A stretch of DNA of 64,000 nucleotides from UBA4416 sp040386075 (GTDB lineage Bacteria; Bacteroidota; Bacteroidia; B-17B0; Aurantibacillaceae). Positions 18,239 through 27,748 of this stretch are shown piece after piece. Every line of letters starts with the position of its first letter. Positions within the stretch are counted from its first letter, which is position 1. Made by a program: the position numbers and the translations under genes. The notes under the pieces were generated by a model that was not told the DNA's origin, made no database searches, and worked only from the letters and a program-made list of their open reading frames with translations. Where the stretch lies: positions 62,001 to 126,000 of the forward strand of contig JAZKGE010000019.1 in NCBI GenBank assembly GCA_040386075.1, read 5' to 3'.

Positions 18239-19064
18239 TTCTTTCATATCGTCCCCTTTTGCAAAAGCCCTGGTTTATGGTAATGTGTTCATTGCTTTTT
18301 GCGCTTTATCGCAGGTTCTGTTAACTTACCATTTGTTTCCTATACCTGTTAATTTTGATAATAATTCTTATCTGTTATTTGTTTTGCTTTGTACGTATTT
18401 GCAATACAATGTGCAAAGAGGCTATTATGTGGTCAATCAAAGTAATGTGACATCAACGCGTTCGCAATGGACGTTAAAGCATAAAAAAGTAATGCTGTAT
18501 AGCATTTGTGCTTCTTTGATAGTTGTATTATTCCTGTGTAACAAACTAAGTTACTTATCTATTGGTATTATGGTGGGTGCTGAGATCATTTCTACGCTTT
18601 ATTATTTGCAACCCTTTAATTTACGGCGTCATGGATACATCAAGCCTTTTTTAATTTCTTTTGTGTGGGTTATCAGTTGCAGTCTGGTTCCTTTGATAGA
18701 GAACGATCTGTTAACTGCTCATAGCGTTTGGTTCCTGGCATCACAATTTGTTTTTATATCTGTGTTATGTATGCTGTTCGATATTAAAGATAATGAAGCA
18801 GATTATCTGGCTGGTGTAAACACGTATGCAAACCGTTTTGGCGAGAATGTTACCAAAGCTATTTGTGCAAGCTTAATTTTGATTGGATTTACCTGCTTTT
18901 ATTTTTTTAATAGCAGCGCCAATTATACGGTAGCTTCTGTTGTGTTGAGAGTTTTATTACTGGGAACTATTGTTTTCACAAAGGATAAACGGCATTCGTT
19001 TTACTATTACCTTTGGGTTGATGGTTTGCTCATCATTCAAACGGCATTGTTTTTTTGTGTTTAA
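18213..19064 (+). CDS. UbiA-like polytopic membrane protein
   Basis: A 283-residue protein with about eight hydrophobic helices. The segment LFDIKDNEADYLAGVNTYANRFG matches the second Asp-rich motif (DxxxD, then a conserved lead into the next helix) of UbiA prenyltransferases. The first Asp-rich motif, normally NDxxDxxxD, is not recognisable; the corresponding loop reads QYNVQRGYYVVNQ. It may be a non-catalytic or altered relative. It overlaps the end of tatD by 26 bases and the lipoprotein gene on the other strand by 4. Confidence 0.65.
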   Translation: MPLRFLKTNSFISSPFAKALVYGNVFIAFCALSQVLLTYHLFPIPVNFDNNSYLLFVLLCTYLQYNVQRGYYVVNQSNVTSTRSQWTLKHKKVMLYSICASLIVVLFLCNKLSYLSIGIMVGAEIISTLYYLQPFNLRRHGYIKPFLISFVWVISCSLVPLIENDLLTAHSVWFLASQFVFISVLCMLFDIKDNEADYLAGVNTYANRFGENVTKAICASLILIGFTCFYFFNSSANYTVASVVLRVLLLGTIVFTKDKRHSFYYYLWVDGLLIIQTALFFCV

Positions 19065-19675
19065 TAATCAATTGTTATCCTGTTCCTTTTATTGGAGTAA
19101 TTTAGTTCACCCAAGCTTGAGGTAATAGAAAATTTGTTCTCAGAATAGTCAGATGATATCGCACTTTCATTATTTACATGAATTATTTTTTTCGGTAATT
19201 CAACATTCAATTTAAAAGTTATTCCATTTGTCCAACCACCAATATCATCTTCCGCTTTTGAATCTCCCTGGCCTGCATCAATGATCAATTTGTTTGATGT
19301 ATAATTGAAAATAATAGGATGGGACGGTGACGCCATGGGACAAAGAAGTTGGCCAAGGGAATCAACGTTTTTAATTGTATACGATATTTTTACTTCTAGA
19401 TCGTTATTGATTGAACACCTGTAATTAGTAATTAACTTGTTTTTGAAAAACTGAGCATATTGTTTCGTCAACGAATCTTTTGCTTCCTTTAACTCTTTTT
19501 CTGTTGAATAGGATTGTTTGATTGAGTCTTTATTTAAGTAATATAGTTCATAGCTTACATCAGCCTGCCCATTTCCCTTAATTTTTACATTATAATTTTC
19601 TGTGCAACTTATCAGGCTCAACGTAATTATAGCTGCTATAAAAACTTTAATATAGGCCGAAGGTTTATTTTTCAT
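19061..19675 (-). CDS. Lipoprotein of unknown function
   Basis: A 204-residue protein reading from the ATG at 19675; the longer frame to 19720 would only add residues before a clear signal peptide (MKNKPSAYIKVFIAAIITLS) with lipobox LISC. The mature part has a KIKGNGQADVSYELYYL strand pair, a charged helix (residues 60-80) and a C-terminal beta region. Similar small lipoproteins that begin with a Gly-x-Gly strand are common in Bacteroidota; I know no function. It is downstream of hldD on the same strand with a 25-base gap. Confidence 0.65.
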   Translation of the reverse strand: MKNKPSAYIKVFIAAIITLSLISCTENYNVKIKGNGQADVSYELYYLNKDSIKQSYSTEKELKEAKDSLTKQYAQFFKNKLITNYRCSINNDLEVKISYTIKNVDSLGQLLCPMASPSHPIIFNYTSNKLIIDAGQGDSKAEDDIGGWTNGITFKLNVELPKKIIHVNNESAISSDYSENKFSITSSLGELNYSNKRNRITIDY

Positions 19676-19700
19676 TAATAGCTTAGCTCTGCTAAATGAC

Positions 19701-20666
19701 CTATAAAAAACGCTTCCCAATCAAATAATTGGTCACATAATCATGCACACCATCTTCTAAACTGGTAAACGGTTTTTTATAGCCCTGGTCGATCAGTTTA
19801 GCCATATTGGCTTCTGTGAAGTATTGGTATTTATCCCGGATGTCAATTGGCGTATCAATGAACTCAATGTTTGGTTCTTTGCCTAAGGCTTTAAAAGTTG
19901 CTTTGGCTAAATCTAAGAATGGACGAGCCTTACCACTTCCTAAGTTATAGATACCATTATTTAAAGGCTCTGAATAAGCAAAGTATAAAACATCAACCAG
20001 GTCTTTCACGTAAATAAAGTCACGCAATTGTCCTCCATCTGTATAATTGGGATTATGGGAACGAAATAATTTCACCTGACCTTTTTCGTTGATCTGGTTA
20101 AAAGAATGAAATATCACAGATGCCATGCGGCCCTTATGATATTCGTTCGGTCCATACACATTAAAGAACTTAAAGCCCGACCATTTTGGAGGAGCTGTTT
20201 TTTGTGCAATGGCCCATTTATCAAAATCATTTTTACTGTCGCCATAAGGGTTCAATGGTTTCAATAAATTAATTTTAGTTTCGTCATCATCATAACCAAA
20301 TTCCCCTAAACCATAAGTAGCAGCCGATGATGCGTACACCATCGGAATAAAATGTTTGGTGCAGGTTGCCCAGATAGATTTTGTGTAATTTAAATTCAGT
20401 TCATTGAACAACTCTACATTAAACTCTGTAGTATCTGTTCGGGCACCAATATGAAATATAAAAGTTACTTCAGACGCGTGTTCTTCAAACCAGTCTAAAA
20501 AATGAGAGCGGTCGATCTTCTGTACAGATTTTTTTGCGCAATAATTTTCAGTTTTTTGCTTCTGCGAAAAATCATCCACTAAAATTAAATGATCAATGCC
20601 TTCTGCATTTAATTTAGAAATAAGGCAACTCCCTATAAAGCCTGCGGCACCTGTAACGACGATCAT
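19701..20666 (-). CDS. hldD: ADP-L-glycero-D-manno-heptose 6-epimerase
   Basis: Last step of ADP-heptose synthesis for the LPS inner core. The 321-residue protein is an extended SDR enzyme: VTGAAGFIGSCL binds NADP, YASSAATYGLGEFGY carries the catalytic Ser/Thr region, and NPYGDSKNDFD holds the YxxxK pair. FNVYGPNEYHKGRMASV is diagnostic for the heptose epimerase (RfaD). The gene begins four bases before the end of the T9SS gene upstream, so it may be in its transcript, although the functions differ. Confidence 0.94.
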   Translation of the reverse strand: MIVVTGAAGFIGSCLISKLNAEGIDHLILVDDFSQKQKTENYCAKKSVQKIDRSHFLDWFEEHASEVTFIFHIGARTDTTEFNVELFNELNLNYTKSIWATCTKHFIPMVYASSAATYGLGEFGYDDDETKINLLKPLNPYGDSKNDFDKWAIAQKTAPPKWSGFKFFNVYGPNEYHKGRMASVIFHSFNQINEKGQVKLFRSHNPNYTDGGQLRDFIYVKDLVDVLYFAYSEPLNNGIYNLGSGKARPFLDLAKATFKALGKEPNIEFIDTPIDIRDKYQYFTEANMAKLIDQGYKKPFTSLEDGVHDYVTNYLIGKRFL

Positions 20667-20670
20667 TGGG

Positions 20671-22761
20671 TTATTTTATGATGGTTAATTTTTTAGTAAT
20701 GCTGTTGTTTTTAAACGACACCTGTACACTGTAATTCCCTGAACGTAATTCGCTAATGTTTAAAACATGATCTGCGTTTCCGGCATTCACATTTTTAGTT
20801 TCTATATAAACCAATTCCCCCATCATGTTATAAACCGATACTTTTACAAATTCATCATTTTGCAACGTATAATTCAGATGGCAAACATCTGTGGCAGGAT
20901 TTGGATATATATTTAAACGAATGTCTGATCTTGTAATTTCTTTAACACCAATGATCACTTCCGGTTTTGAGGTTAGTTTTGTTTCGGCTACATTTAAAAT
21001 GGATTTATCATGCGTGCTGAAATTGTATTCGCTTAATACACCGATCAGATAAATGTTATCGGCATTAAATCTAAATTCTCCTGAAGTTAAATTTGGCAAA
21101 GTGTATGAATAAACATTAGAATATGTTTGACCAATTGTGGTGCCGCCCACAGGAATTGTTGTAACACCACCATAAGGGCCATCCATGATGTGGTTGATTA
21201 CATACTGATTTTTGTATGAAGCAGCACTCATCACATATTCGCTTCCGATCATATTTCCATACTGATAATAAGGAGAAGAAGGAATATTGTACAGATCATT
21301 ATATTGGTTCCAACCATTATCCGTGCTATCAGCCATTGGGCCATATACATTATTTTCTTTGATGTATAAATTCAGGCGGTAATCACCTTGTACATCGCCA
21401 ACAAAAGTAGTTGATACAGTAGCGTTTAGTTGTCGTGTGATCGAATCATAGGTAACAGCTGTAACACTTACTGTAGCAGGAACATTCATGGCTAAGCGCT
21501 GATTAATAAATGTGTTCCAGTTACCGGAATTTATCCCAAGGGTTTTAGTTGCCGGAAAATAAAAATGATCTACTGATGCGCTTGGTATACCCAACGAGTA
21601 ATCAGTAATTAAAAAATCGCCATCAAAATTATCCATGTTATCACTATCGTGAATTGCTGCGGCAATAACATTTGTATTAGTAGTAACAATAGATTTTAAA
21701 GTAGTATATGCATCGGGACATAAACCGCAACGGGCATCTGTATAATGTTCCAGTAATACTTTTTTTGCAACCGTTGATGAGGATATGGTAATAGCTCCCC
21801 AGATTGTATCATTAGAGTGGTCTTGGTCTACATTGATCTGGCCATTGATGTTGCTTGTCCAGATCTTAAAAGTATTGTATACCGGAACAGTAGATGAATA
21901 TAAGGTTGAAAAAGAAATTTCACGGCTCTCCATATAATGTAAGGGAGTGGAAAGAATTTTTGTTTCAGATACCGTGGATCCATTAGCCATTTTATAATTA
22001 ATGGTTAAATTGGTAACCGGGGCATAACCATTGTTTTTAAAAACAGCAGAGATCGTATTATTTGCGTTAATAACAGAGTATTTGTAAATAGAATGTGATA
22101 TTGCAGCTGCATCATACTGGGTGGATACGTTTTCTACTTTAATATCGTCCAGCCATAACTGGTATTGGTCGCTGGAATTATTTTTGAACGCTATGCGAAT
22201 TGTTTGTCCCTGAAAAGCACCTAATGAAACACCGCGACTTGTCCAGGTATTTGCTTCCATATTTTTACTGTAGATCATGGTCGAAAAATCGCTAACGGCA
22301 GGATTTGTAGAGGTACTTGTACTCACATATACTTCGTATCCGTCGGCATTATTCACATCAGGTGCAAGCGCTTCCCAGGTTAAAACGCTGTTAGCGCTAA
22401 CATTCATGCTTGGAGTTATAAGCCAGGCACTTGCAGTTCCCGCAGGGTTTAACCAGGATGTAGAAACAGCAAACGTATCGGTTCCGTTAACAGGCACATA
22501 ACATAACCAGGCTTTTTGTTTTTGTCCATTGGTTCTGAAAGGATAATTACCGGTTAAGGTATCTGCCGTTTTATTGCCATCATTGATAGCAAGCATAGTA
22601 GCCGGAACATCAGCATACTGATAGGTCTTTACGGTACTATTTACAGTATAAGTGATCGTATTTAAAAAGGCGTTGTTAAAACGTTCGCTATATAACACCT
22701 GTGAAAAGGATTGGTTGAAAGCTAACGACACTAATAGTAAATAAAATGATTTTTTCAGCAT
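20671..22761 (-). CDS. T9SS-sorted protein with cleaved-adhesin-like and Omp28-like thioredoxin domains
   Basis: About 696 residues from the ATG at 22761, chosen because it starts a signal peptide (MLKKSFYLLLVSLAFNQSFS); the upstream ATG at 22824 only adds residues. Order: signal peptide, choice-of-anchor/cleaved-adhesin beta domain (about 25-235, with WLDDIKVENV), a CARDB-like beta domain, an Omp28-like thioredoxin-fold segment with CGLC in LLEHYTDARCGLCPDAYTTL, and a C-terminal T9SS type A sorting domain (NIYPNPATDVCHLNY to KKLTIIK). It should be exported by T9SS and attached or released at the cell surface. Confidence 0.88.
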   Translation of the reverse strand: MLKKSFYLLLVSLAFNQSFSQVLYSERFNNAFLNTITYTVNSTVKTYQYADVPATMLAINDGNKTADTLTGNYPFRTNGQKQKAWLCYVPVNGTDTFAVSTSWLNPAGTASAWLITPSMNVSANSVLTWEALAPDVNNADGYEVYVSTSTSTNPAVSDFSTMIYSKNMEANTWTSRGVSLGAFQGQTIRIAFKNNSSDQYQLWLDDIKVENVSTQYDAAAISHSIYKYSVINANNTISAVFKNNGYAPVTNLTINYKMANGSTVSETKILSTPLHYMESREISFSTLYSSTVPVYNTFKIWTSNINGQINVDQDHSNDTIWGAITISSSTVAKKVLLEHYTDARCGLCPDAYTTLKSIVTTNTNVIAAAIHDSDNMDNFDGDFLITDYSLGIPSASVDHFYFPATKTLGINSGNWNTFINQRLAMNVPATVSVTAVTYDSITRQLNATVSTTFVGDVQGDYRLNLYIKENNVYGPMADSTDNGWNQYNDLYNIPSSPYYQYGNMIGSEYVMSAASYKNQYVINHIMDGPYGGVTTIPVGGTTIGQTYSNVYSYTLPNLTSGEFRFNADNIYLIGVLSEYNFSTHDKSILNVAETKLTSKPEVIIGVKEITRSDIRLNIYPNPATDVCHLNYTLQNDEFVKVSVYNMMGELVYIETKNVNAGNADHVLNISELRSGNYSVQVSFKNNSITKKLTIIK

Positions 22762-22893
22762 ATGTGTAATAATAATAAGGTTAACATTTTGTGTCAACCT
22801 TACAAAAATAGGCTTTTTAATCAAAAAACAGGGTCTGTGAACGCTAATTTGAGGGTGATAATGCTATTTTTCGTTAAAAAATCGCAGTAAAAA

Positions 22894-22929
22894 CAAAAAG
22901 GGCTGATGTAAAAACATCAACCCTTTTTG
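22894..22929 (-). terminator. Terminator of the T9SS gene at 22954-24789
   Basis: A stem of about 13 bp (AAAAAGGGCTGATGT paired with ACATCAACCCTTTTT, loop AAAA, one unpaired base) lies 25 bases past the stop. Read on the minus strand it ends in T-rich sequence. Confidence 0.8.
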
Positions 22930-22953
22930 CCTTTTAAACTAAAAAAAGAAAAA

Positions 22954-24789
22954 TTATTTCGCGATCACTAACTTACGATTAGTTGTTCCATCGTTAGTAG
23001 AGATATTGATATTGTAGATACCTGAAGCCCAGTTTTCAGTATTGAAATTCACTACGTGATTTCCAGCCTGTAAATTGTTCAATGATTCAGTATACACAAT
23101 TTGTCCAACTGCATTAACAACACTGATTGATATGTTCTCATTTTGAACCAGGTCTAATGAAAGAGTTGCAGCATTTTTAGCTGGAGAAGGATATACAGAG
23201 ATATTTGCTACTGTTGAAACAGTTTGTGCAATACCTGTAAATACCGACGTTTTAAATAATTTTAAATCGGTTGAAGCCATCACACCATTCATGGTATAAA
23301 CAGTTATTGTTCCGTCTTTAATTTTATAATTTCCAGCACCAAAACCTGCGTTAAAACCATCACCATAACCATCATTTACAATTACTTTGTAACACATACC
23401 TGAAGTTACCGTAAAGGCTTGTGTATTCAATTGTGTGGCTGCCGGAAGATTGCCATTAGCATCTGGCACACCTAAATTAGAATATGGACCACCTGAAGCT
23501 ACCAGAGTGTTAGATACTTCTTCTCTGATTTCCCAGGTTGATTCTGTACCGTAAGCATCTTGTGTAAATTCCATGGTTAAGTTAGCGTTATTAGCCACTT
23601 TTGTAGTTAAAGGAATAGATTTTATAGCTACGTCATTAACAGCGTTTTGATCTGTAGAACCATTTACACTGGTAACTGCCACATTTAAAGTATTAGTAGC
23701 CGATGCAACGAAAGAATATGCCGGCAAAGTAATTACTGTTTGTGTAAAAGGGGCTAAGTTTCCTGCAAAGTTGTAGTTCATTACTGTTCCACCACCTACA
23801 GAGTATGAAATGGCAGCAGATGTCATATTTGAACTTCCGTTATTTGCCAGGTTAAATTTAATTGATTGTAAGTTACCGGCACATACTTCAGCATCAGATA
23901 ACACATTATTTACTGCCGCATCTCTTGAATTAGCAATATTAGTAATATTAATAGGACCATAAGCACCATTGATGGTCAAAGAATTGGTTTGTGTAACAAA
24001 GGCAGCCAATTCAATGTTTCCTAATAAGCAAGGAGTAGTTTTACCGGCAGCACCAAATGTTGCAGGGATGGTATAAGTACCGGTTGTTGTAAATGTAGTA
24101 CCTGTTGTAGTTACCGGAATGGTGATACCAAAGTTACCAGTAGTTAAACCTTTACGTAATACATGGTTATGGTTATAAGTACCATCAGCATTATAGTTCG
24201 TTGCATTGTATGGAGTTGGCGTTCCATAATTAGATTGGAGACCTAAAACTTTATCTTCCAATAACATTACTGTTAAAGAGTTTGATGTTACAGGACTGTT
24301 AGCCGTATAATATACCTGAGCAGTATAGGTTAGTACTCTTGTTACAGCATCTACAGACCCTTCAACAGCCACATTACAATAGGCGTTTTGAGCTTTAATT
24401 GTATTTGACATACTGGTCCAGCTGCCACGTCCGGCAGCCATTACAGATCCCGCTAATACAGTTCTGTTTACTGCTCCTGCAGGATAACCCGTAATTCCCA
24501 TACCTGGCATTGCATCAATGGCAGTTCCCATCGTTGATTTTAAATCCTGTTCTCCTGCAGCTGCATTAGCAAAACTACCTGAGTGAATATTAATTAAAAT
24601 TACTTTACCCGGATTGTTATTGTAAATGTTATTGGCAATGGTGTGCCCATCCGGACAGTATCCGCAATGAATTCCTGTGAACTCTTCTAAAACTATTCTT
24701 TTGGTTTGAGGAGTTGTGCTTACCGGCAGCTGAGCAAACATAGAGCCTGTGGCCCCTGCAGCTAGTAACGTTAGTATTTGTTTTTTCAT
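22954..24789 (-). CDS. Omp28-like T9SS-sorted protein
   Basis: A 611-residue secreted protein. Signal peptide MKKQILTLLAAGATGSMFAQ, then an Omp28-type thioredoxin domain starting RIVLEEFTGIHCGYCPDGH with the CGYC pair, beta domains (about 210-480), and a T9SS type A sorting domain from ISVYPSPAKNAATLS to RKLVIAK. It resembles the C-terminal half of the neighbouring 20671-22761 product, suggesting duplication. The strong terminator behind it indicates a separate transcript. Confidence 0.87.
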   Translation of the reverse strand: MKKQILTLLAAGATGSMFAQLPVSTTPQTKRIVLEEFTGIHCGYCPDGHTIANNIYNNNPGKVILINIHSGSFANAAAGEQDLKSTMGTAIDAMPGMGITGYPAGAVNRTVLAGSVMAAGRGSWTSMSNTIKAQNAYCNVAVEGSVDAVTRVLTYTAQVYYTANSPVTSNSLTVMLLEDKVLGLQSNYGTPTPYNATNYNADGTYNHNHVLRKGLTTGNFGITIPVTTTGTTFTTTGTYTIPATFGAAGKTTPCLLGNIELAAFVTQTNSLTINGAYGPINITNIANSRDAAVNNVLSDAEVCAGNLQSIKFNLANNGSSNMTSAAISYSVGGGTVMNYNFAGNLAPFTQTVITLPAYSFVASATNTLNVAVTSVNGSTDQNAVNDVAIKSIPLTTKVANNANLTMEFTQDAYGTESTWEIREEVSNTLVASGGPYSNLGVPDANGNLPAATQLNTQAFTVTSGMCYKVIVNDGYGDGFNAGFGAGNYKIKDGTITVYTMNGVMASTDLKLFKTSVFTGIAQTVSTVANISVYPSPAKNAATLSLDLVQNENISISVVNAVGQIVYTESLNNLQAGNHVVNFNTENWASGIYNINISTNDGTTNRKLVIAK

Positions 24790-24816
24790 GTGGTTGATGT
24801 TGTTTTATGTTTATGT

Positions 24817-25563
24817 TTATTTATTTACAGTGAATTTTTTTACGATCTTAGTATTGTCAGAAGAAATAGTAGCAAAATAGATCCCAGAAGTTAAATTTTC
24901 AGAGTCAAGAGTGATAACATTTTTTCCAGTCGACAAATCAATATTTTTTGCTGAAACAACAGCGCCTAAAGCATTAGTGATAGTAACCACAGTACTAAGG
25001 TTAACTTTTGAATTCACAGAGATCTGAGCTTTGCTTACAGAAGGATTTGGATATACTCCCGAAACGGCAGAGAACAAAGAGCTGTTGTCTCTTACAGAAG
25101 TTGATAACGGATTAAATTTAAATGTGAAAACGATAGCATCACTTGGATTGTTCACATCATATAATTCATATTTAACTTCAGTATATCCTTCAGCCACCGT
25201 TTCATCATAATAAAATGATTGCGGAGTATAAAGTTGTCCTGCAGTTAATGTTACATAATTTGCAACAGGAGTTACTGTTGTTGTTGGAGGAAAACACTGT
25301 CCGCCCCAGCAAAAGTATGCATCACCTCCCGAATTAGTAACAATGTCATATTTTTTAACAGCATAAGTTACAGTAGATGAGCCGATGTTTTTTAGTTGTA
25401 TATAAACGTGACTTTGTCCACCGGTTGCAACCATTTCCGAAAAAACAGAATTGTTTGTTATTGGAGTACCTGTTGAGTTGTTAGTAAGCTCTATTGAAGA
25501 TTGTGCATCTAAATTGGATAAACCAATAAATAAGCCGGAAACAATAAGTAAAAGTTTTTTCAT
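24817..25563 (-). CDS. Small T9SS-sorted protein with CWGGQC motif
   Basis: A 248-residue secreted protein: signal peptide MKKLLLIVSGLFIGLSNLDA, a beta domain of about 130 residues and a T9SS type A sorting domain (GVYPNPSVSKAQISVN to VKKFTVNK). The beta domain includes AYFCWGGQCFPP, a Cys pair spaced CxxxxC that recurs in Bacteroidota secreted proteins. It is immediately upstream of the Omp28-like gene (27-base gap), so they are likely co-transcribed. Confidence 0.82.
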   Translation of the reverse strand: MKKLLLIVSGLFIGLSNLDAQSSIELTNNSTGTPITNNSVFSEMVATGGQSHVYIQLKNIGSSTVTYAVKKYDIVTNSGGDAYFCWGGQCFPPTTTVTPVANYVTLTAGQLYTPQSFYYDETVAEGYTEVKYELYDVNNPSDAIVFTFKFNPLSTSVRDNSSLFSAVSGVYPNPSVSKAQISVNSKVNLSTVVTITNALGAVVSAKNIDLSTGKNVITLDSENLTSGIYFATISSDNTKIVKKFTVNK

Positions 25564-25815
25564 GTGTGATGGTTTTAATTAAATTTAATTTGCTTATACA
25601 ATAATATGAAACTATTACTTAAAATAATAATACGATTTAGATAAAAATTGTATTCCTAATTAACCATATTTTGGCTTTTTTGACCTTTTCATAAAACGGG
25701 AAAGGCCTATAAATAAGCAATTTAAGAAAAGCTGAGGTTCTATAAAAGCTTTATCTTCCTTGGTTTCAAAAATAAACAGAATGAGGTGAAATTATTGGAT
25801 TCCTATAAGAATAAC

Positions 25816-26394
25816 TTATTTTTTATAGAAATTCATTTCGTCCACGTATTCCCATACGGCAGGGGGTACAAAGAAAGACATGTCTTTTTTGTCCTTTATA
25901 GCTTGTCTAATCATGGTAGAGGAGATATCCATTAAAGGAGCCTCCGTCATGATTACATTTTTGTGATCTTTAAGTTCGCTTGCCCCACTATTTGGCCTTG
26001 GATAGACATAGATGACGTGATTTTTCAATATTTCCTCGTAATTCTTCCATTTAGTGAATGATTGGAGGTTGTCTTCGCCCATGATCAAAGAAAACTCATG
26101 TTGCGGGTATTTTTCCTTTAGATGTGCCAGCGTATTAACAGTATAGGATGGCTGAGTCAATCCAAACTCAATATTACTACTCTTTATATTAGTGGCATTC
26201 TCACCAATGGCCAGATTGACCATGTGCAGACGTTGATTCTGGTTCAGCAGGGATGTTTTTTCTTTTAATGGATTATGAGGCGAAACCACAAACCAAAGCT
26301 GCTCCATATCCGTAAACGACACCATATAGTTAGCTAAAACCATATGGCCCACATGAACCGGATTAAACGAACCAAAAAATAAACCAACACGCAT
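25816..26394 (-). CDS. nadD: Nicotinate-nucleotide adenylyltransferase
   Basis: Joins ATP and nicotinate mononucleotide in NAD synthesis. The 192-residue protein has the nucleotidyltransferase signature GLFFGSFNPVHVGHM (residues 4-18, with the HxGH-type pair) and the C-terminal ISSTMIRQAIKDKK motif. WFVVSPHNPLKEK is also typical of NadD. It is divergent from holB across a 76-base spacer. Confidence 0.95.
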   Translation of the reverse strand: MRVGLFFGSFNPVHVGHMVLANYMVSFTDMEQLWFVVSPHNPLKEKTSLLNQNQRLHMVNLAIGENATNIKSSNIEFGLTQPSYTVNTLAHLKEKYPQHEFSLIMGEDNLQSFTKWKNYEEILKNHVIYVYPRPNSGASELKDHKNVIMTEAPLMDISSTMIRQAIKDKKDMSFFVPPAVWEYVDEMNFYKK

Positions 26395-26470
26395 AAAACA
26401 AAAATAAACATCATTTTTTGATTTAATGCTTTTATCATTCTTTTTAAGAATCTAATATGTAAATTAGCCT

Positions 26471-27595
26471 GTGCTTTTTAAGAACCTGGTAGGACAAAAA
26501 CCCGTTAAACAAAAATTACTGAACATGCTTCACGATGGCCGCGTGCCGCATGCTTTAATGTTTACCGGGCCTGAGGGCAGCGGTAATTTACCTGCGGCTT
26601 TTGCCTTTGTACAATTTCTTTTTTGTGAAAACAAACAACCCGAAGATTCCTGCGGAGTTTGTCCATCCTGTTTAAAAGTCAGTAAGCTTATTCATCCCGA
26701 TCTGCATTTGGTTTTTCCAATTCCATTAAGTAAAAATGTTAGAACCAGTAACGACTTGGTAACGGAGTTCAGGGAAGCGTTTATTGAAACACCTTATTTA
26801 ACCGTGCACGATTGGTTTGACAATTTAAGTGCAGAAAATAAGCAACCGACTATTCCTACAGATGAGGCCAATGATATTTTAAAAAAGCTATCATACACCA
26901 GCTACGAAGGCGGCTACAAGATCATGATCATCTGGCAGCCCGAAAAAATGAATACTCCGGCTGCTAACAAACTTTTAAAGATATTGGAAGAACCACCTGA
27001 ACAAACATTGTTTTTGTTAGTGTGTAATCATCCCGATCAATTACTGGCTACTATTATTTCGCGCGTACAACAAATTCCTTTTTATAAAATAGATACCGAA
27101 GACCTGGTAAAAGGCTTGCAGGATCAGTTTGATTGTCAGCCAACAGCAGCAAAACAAGCAGCTTTACTAAGCGATGGCAGCTACAGAGAAGCACAACTAT
27201 TGTTACAACATTTGGATGGAGGAACAGCTTATCTGCAAAACTTTAGAACTTTTATGTTGATCGCCCTTAAGTTTGATGCGATCAAAGCAGTGGCTTGGGT
27301 TGACGAAAACTCACGTATCGGACGCGAAAAGCAAAAGCAGTTTTTGCAATACGGATTAGAAATATTCAGAGATTGTTTGATGTTTAATTTTGGTAGTGCC
27401 GAATTAGTTAGACATTCGGGAGAAGAAAAAGAATTCATCACTAAGTTTGCCCGCTTTGTTCATCAGCGTAATTACGAACGCTTATTGGAAGAGTTCAATT
27501 CTGCGTTTTATCACGTAGAGCGTAACGCTAATCCAAAAATATTATTCATGGACCTGATCATGAAAACGAATGAGTTGATCAATCTTCCTGCTTAG
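26471..27595 (+). CDS. holB: DNA polymerase III delta' subunit
   Basis: Clamp-loader AAA+ subunit, 374 residues, with a GTG start at 26471. Domain I has the family pattern MLFKNLVGQKPVKQKL and a P-loop-like TGPEGSGNLPAA whose catalytic GKT is lost, as expected for delta'. The zinc site Cys52, Cys61, Cys64, Cys67 is intact. KMNTPAANKLLKILEEPPEQTLFLLV is the SRC-side motif region. The C-terminal collar domain (from about 215) is present. It ends convergent with the sdh operon, with a repeat and a bidirectional terminator between. Confidence 0.92.
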   Translation: MLFKNLVGQKPVKQKLLNMLHDGRVPHALMFTGPEGSGNLPAAFAFVQFLFCENKQPEDSCGVCPSCLKVSKLIHPDLHLVFPIPLSKNVRTSNDLVTEFREAFIETPYLTVHDWFDNLSAENKQPTIPTDEANDILKKLSYTSYEGGYKIMIIWQPEKMNTPAANKLLKILEEPPEQTLFLLVCNHPDQLLATIISRVQQIPFYKIDTEDLVKGLQDQFDCQPTAAKQAALLSDGSYREAQLLLQHLDGGTAYLQNFRTFMLIALKFDAIKAVAWVDENSRIGREKQKQFLQYGLEIFRDCLMFNFGSAELVRHSGEEKEFITKFARFVHQRNYERLLEEFNSAFYHVERNANPKILFMDLIMKTNELINLPA

Positions 27596-27611
27596 CAAGA
27601 ATACATGTTCC

Positions 27612-27667
27612 GTCACCCCGAACTTAATTCAGGGCCTCATGAGATGTTGAATCAAGTTCAGCATGAC
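27612..27667. repeat. Intergenic inverted repeat, GTCA...TGAC family
   Basis: The arms GTCACCCCGAACTTAATTCA and TGAATCAAGTTCAGCATGAC form an imperfect hairpin. A half copy with the order GAGATGCTGAAT...ATGAC is at 45965-45992, suggesting a dispersed family. Confidence 0.7.
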
Positions 27668-27694
27668 AAAAACCCTGATACAAACAATGTTTTA

Positions 27695-27735
27695 CATAAA
27701 AAAAGCGCTTCATATTTATGAAACGCTTTTTTGTT
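27695..27735. terminator. Bidirectional terminator between holB and sdhB
   Basis: Stem AAAAAAGCG...CTTCAT / ATGAA...CGCTTTTTT with an ATTT loop and one bulge; A and T runs on the two sides let it work in both directions between the convergent genes. Confidence 0.8.
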
Positions 27736-27748
27736 TTATATTATAAAT

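Noticed and set aside
26395..26406. TATTTTTG box on the minus strand just before nadD
   Set aside because: It ends only four bases from the ATG and no -33 element is at the proper distance; probably chance in AT-rich DNA.
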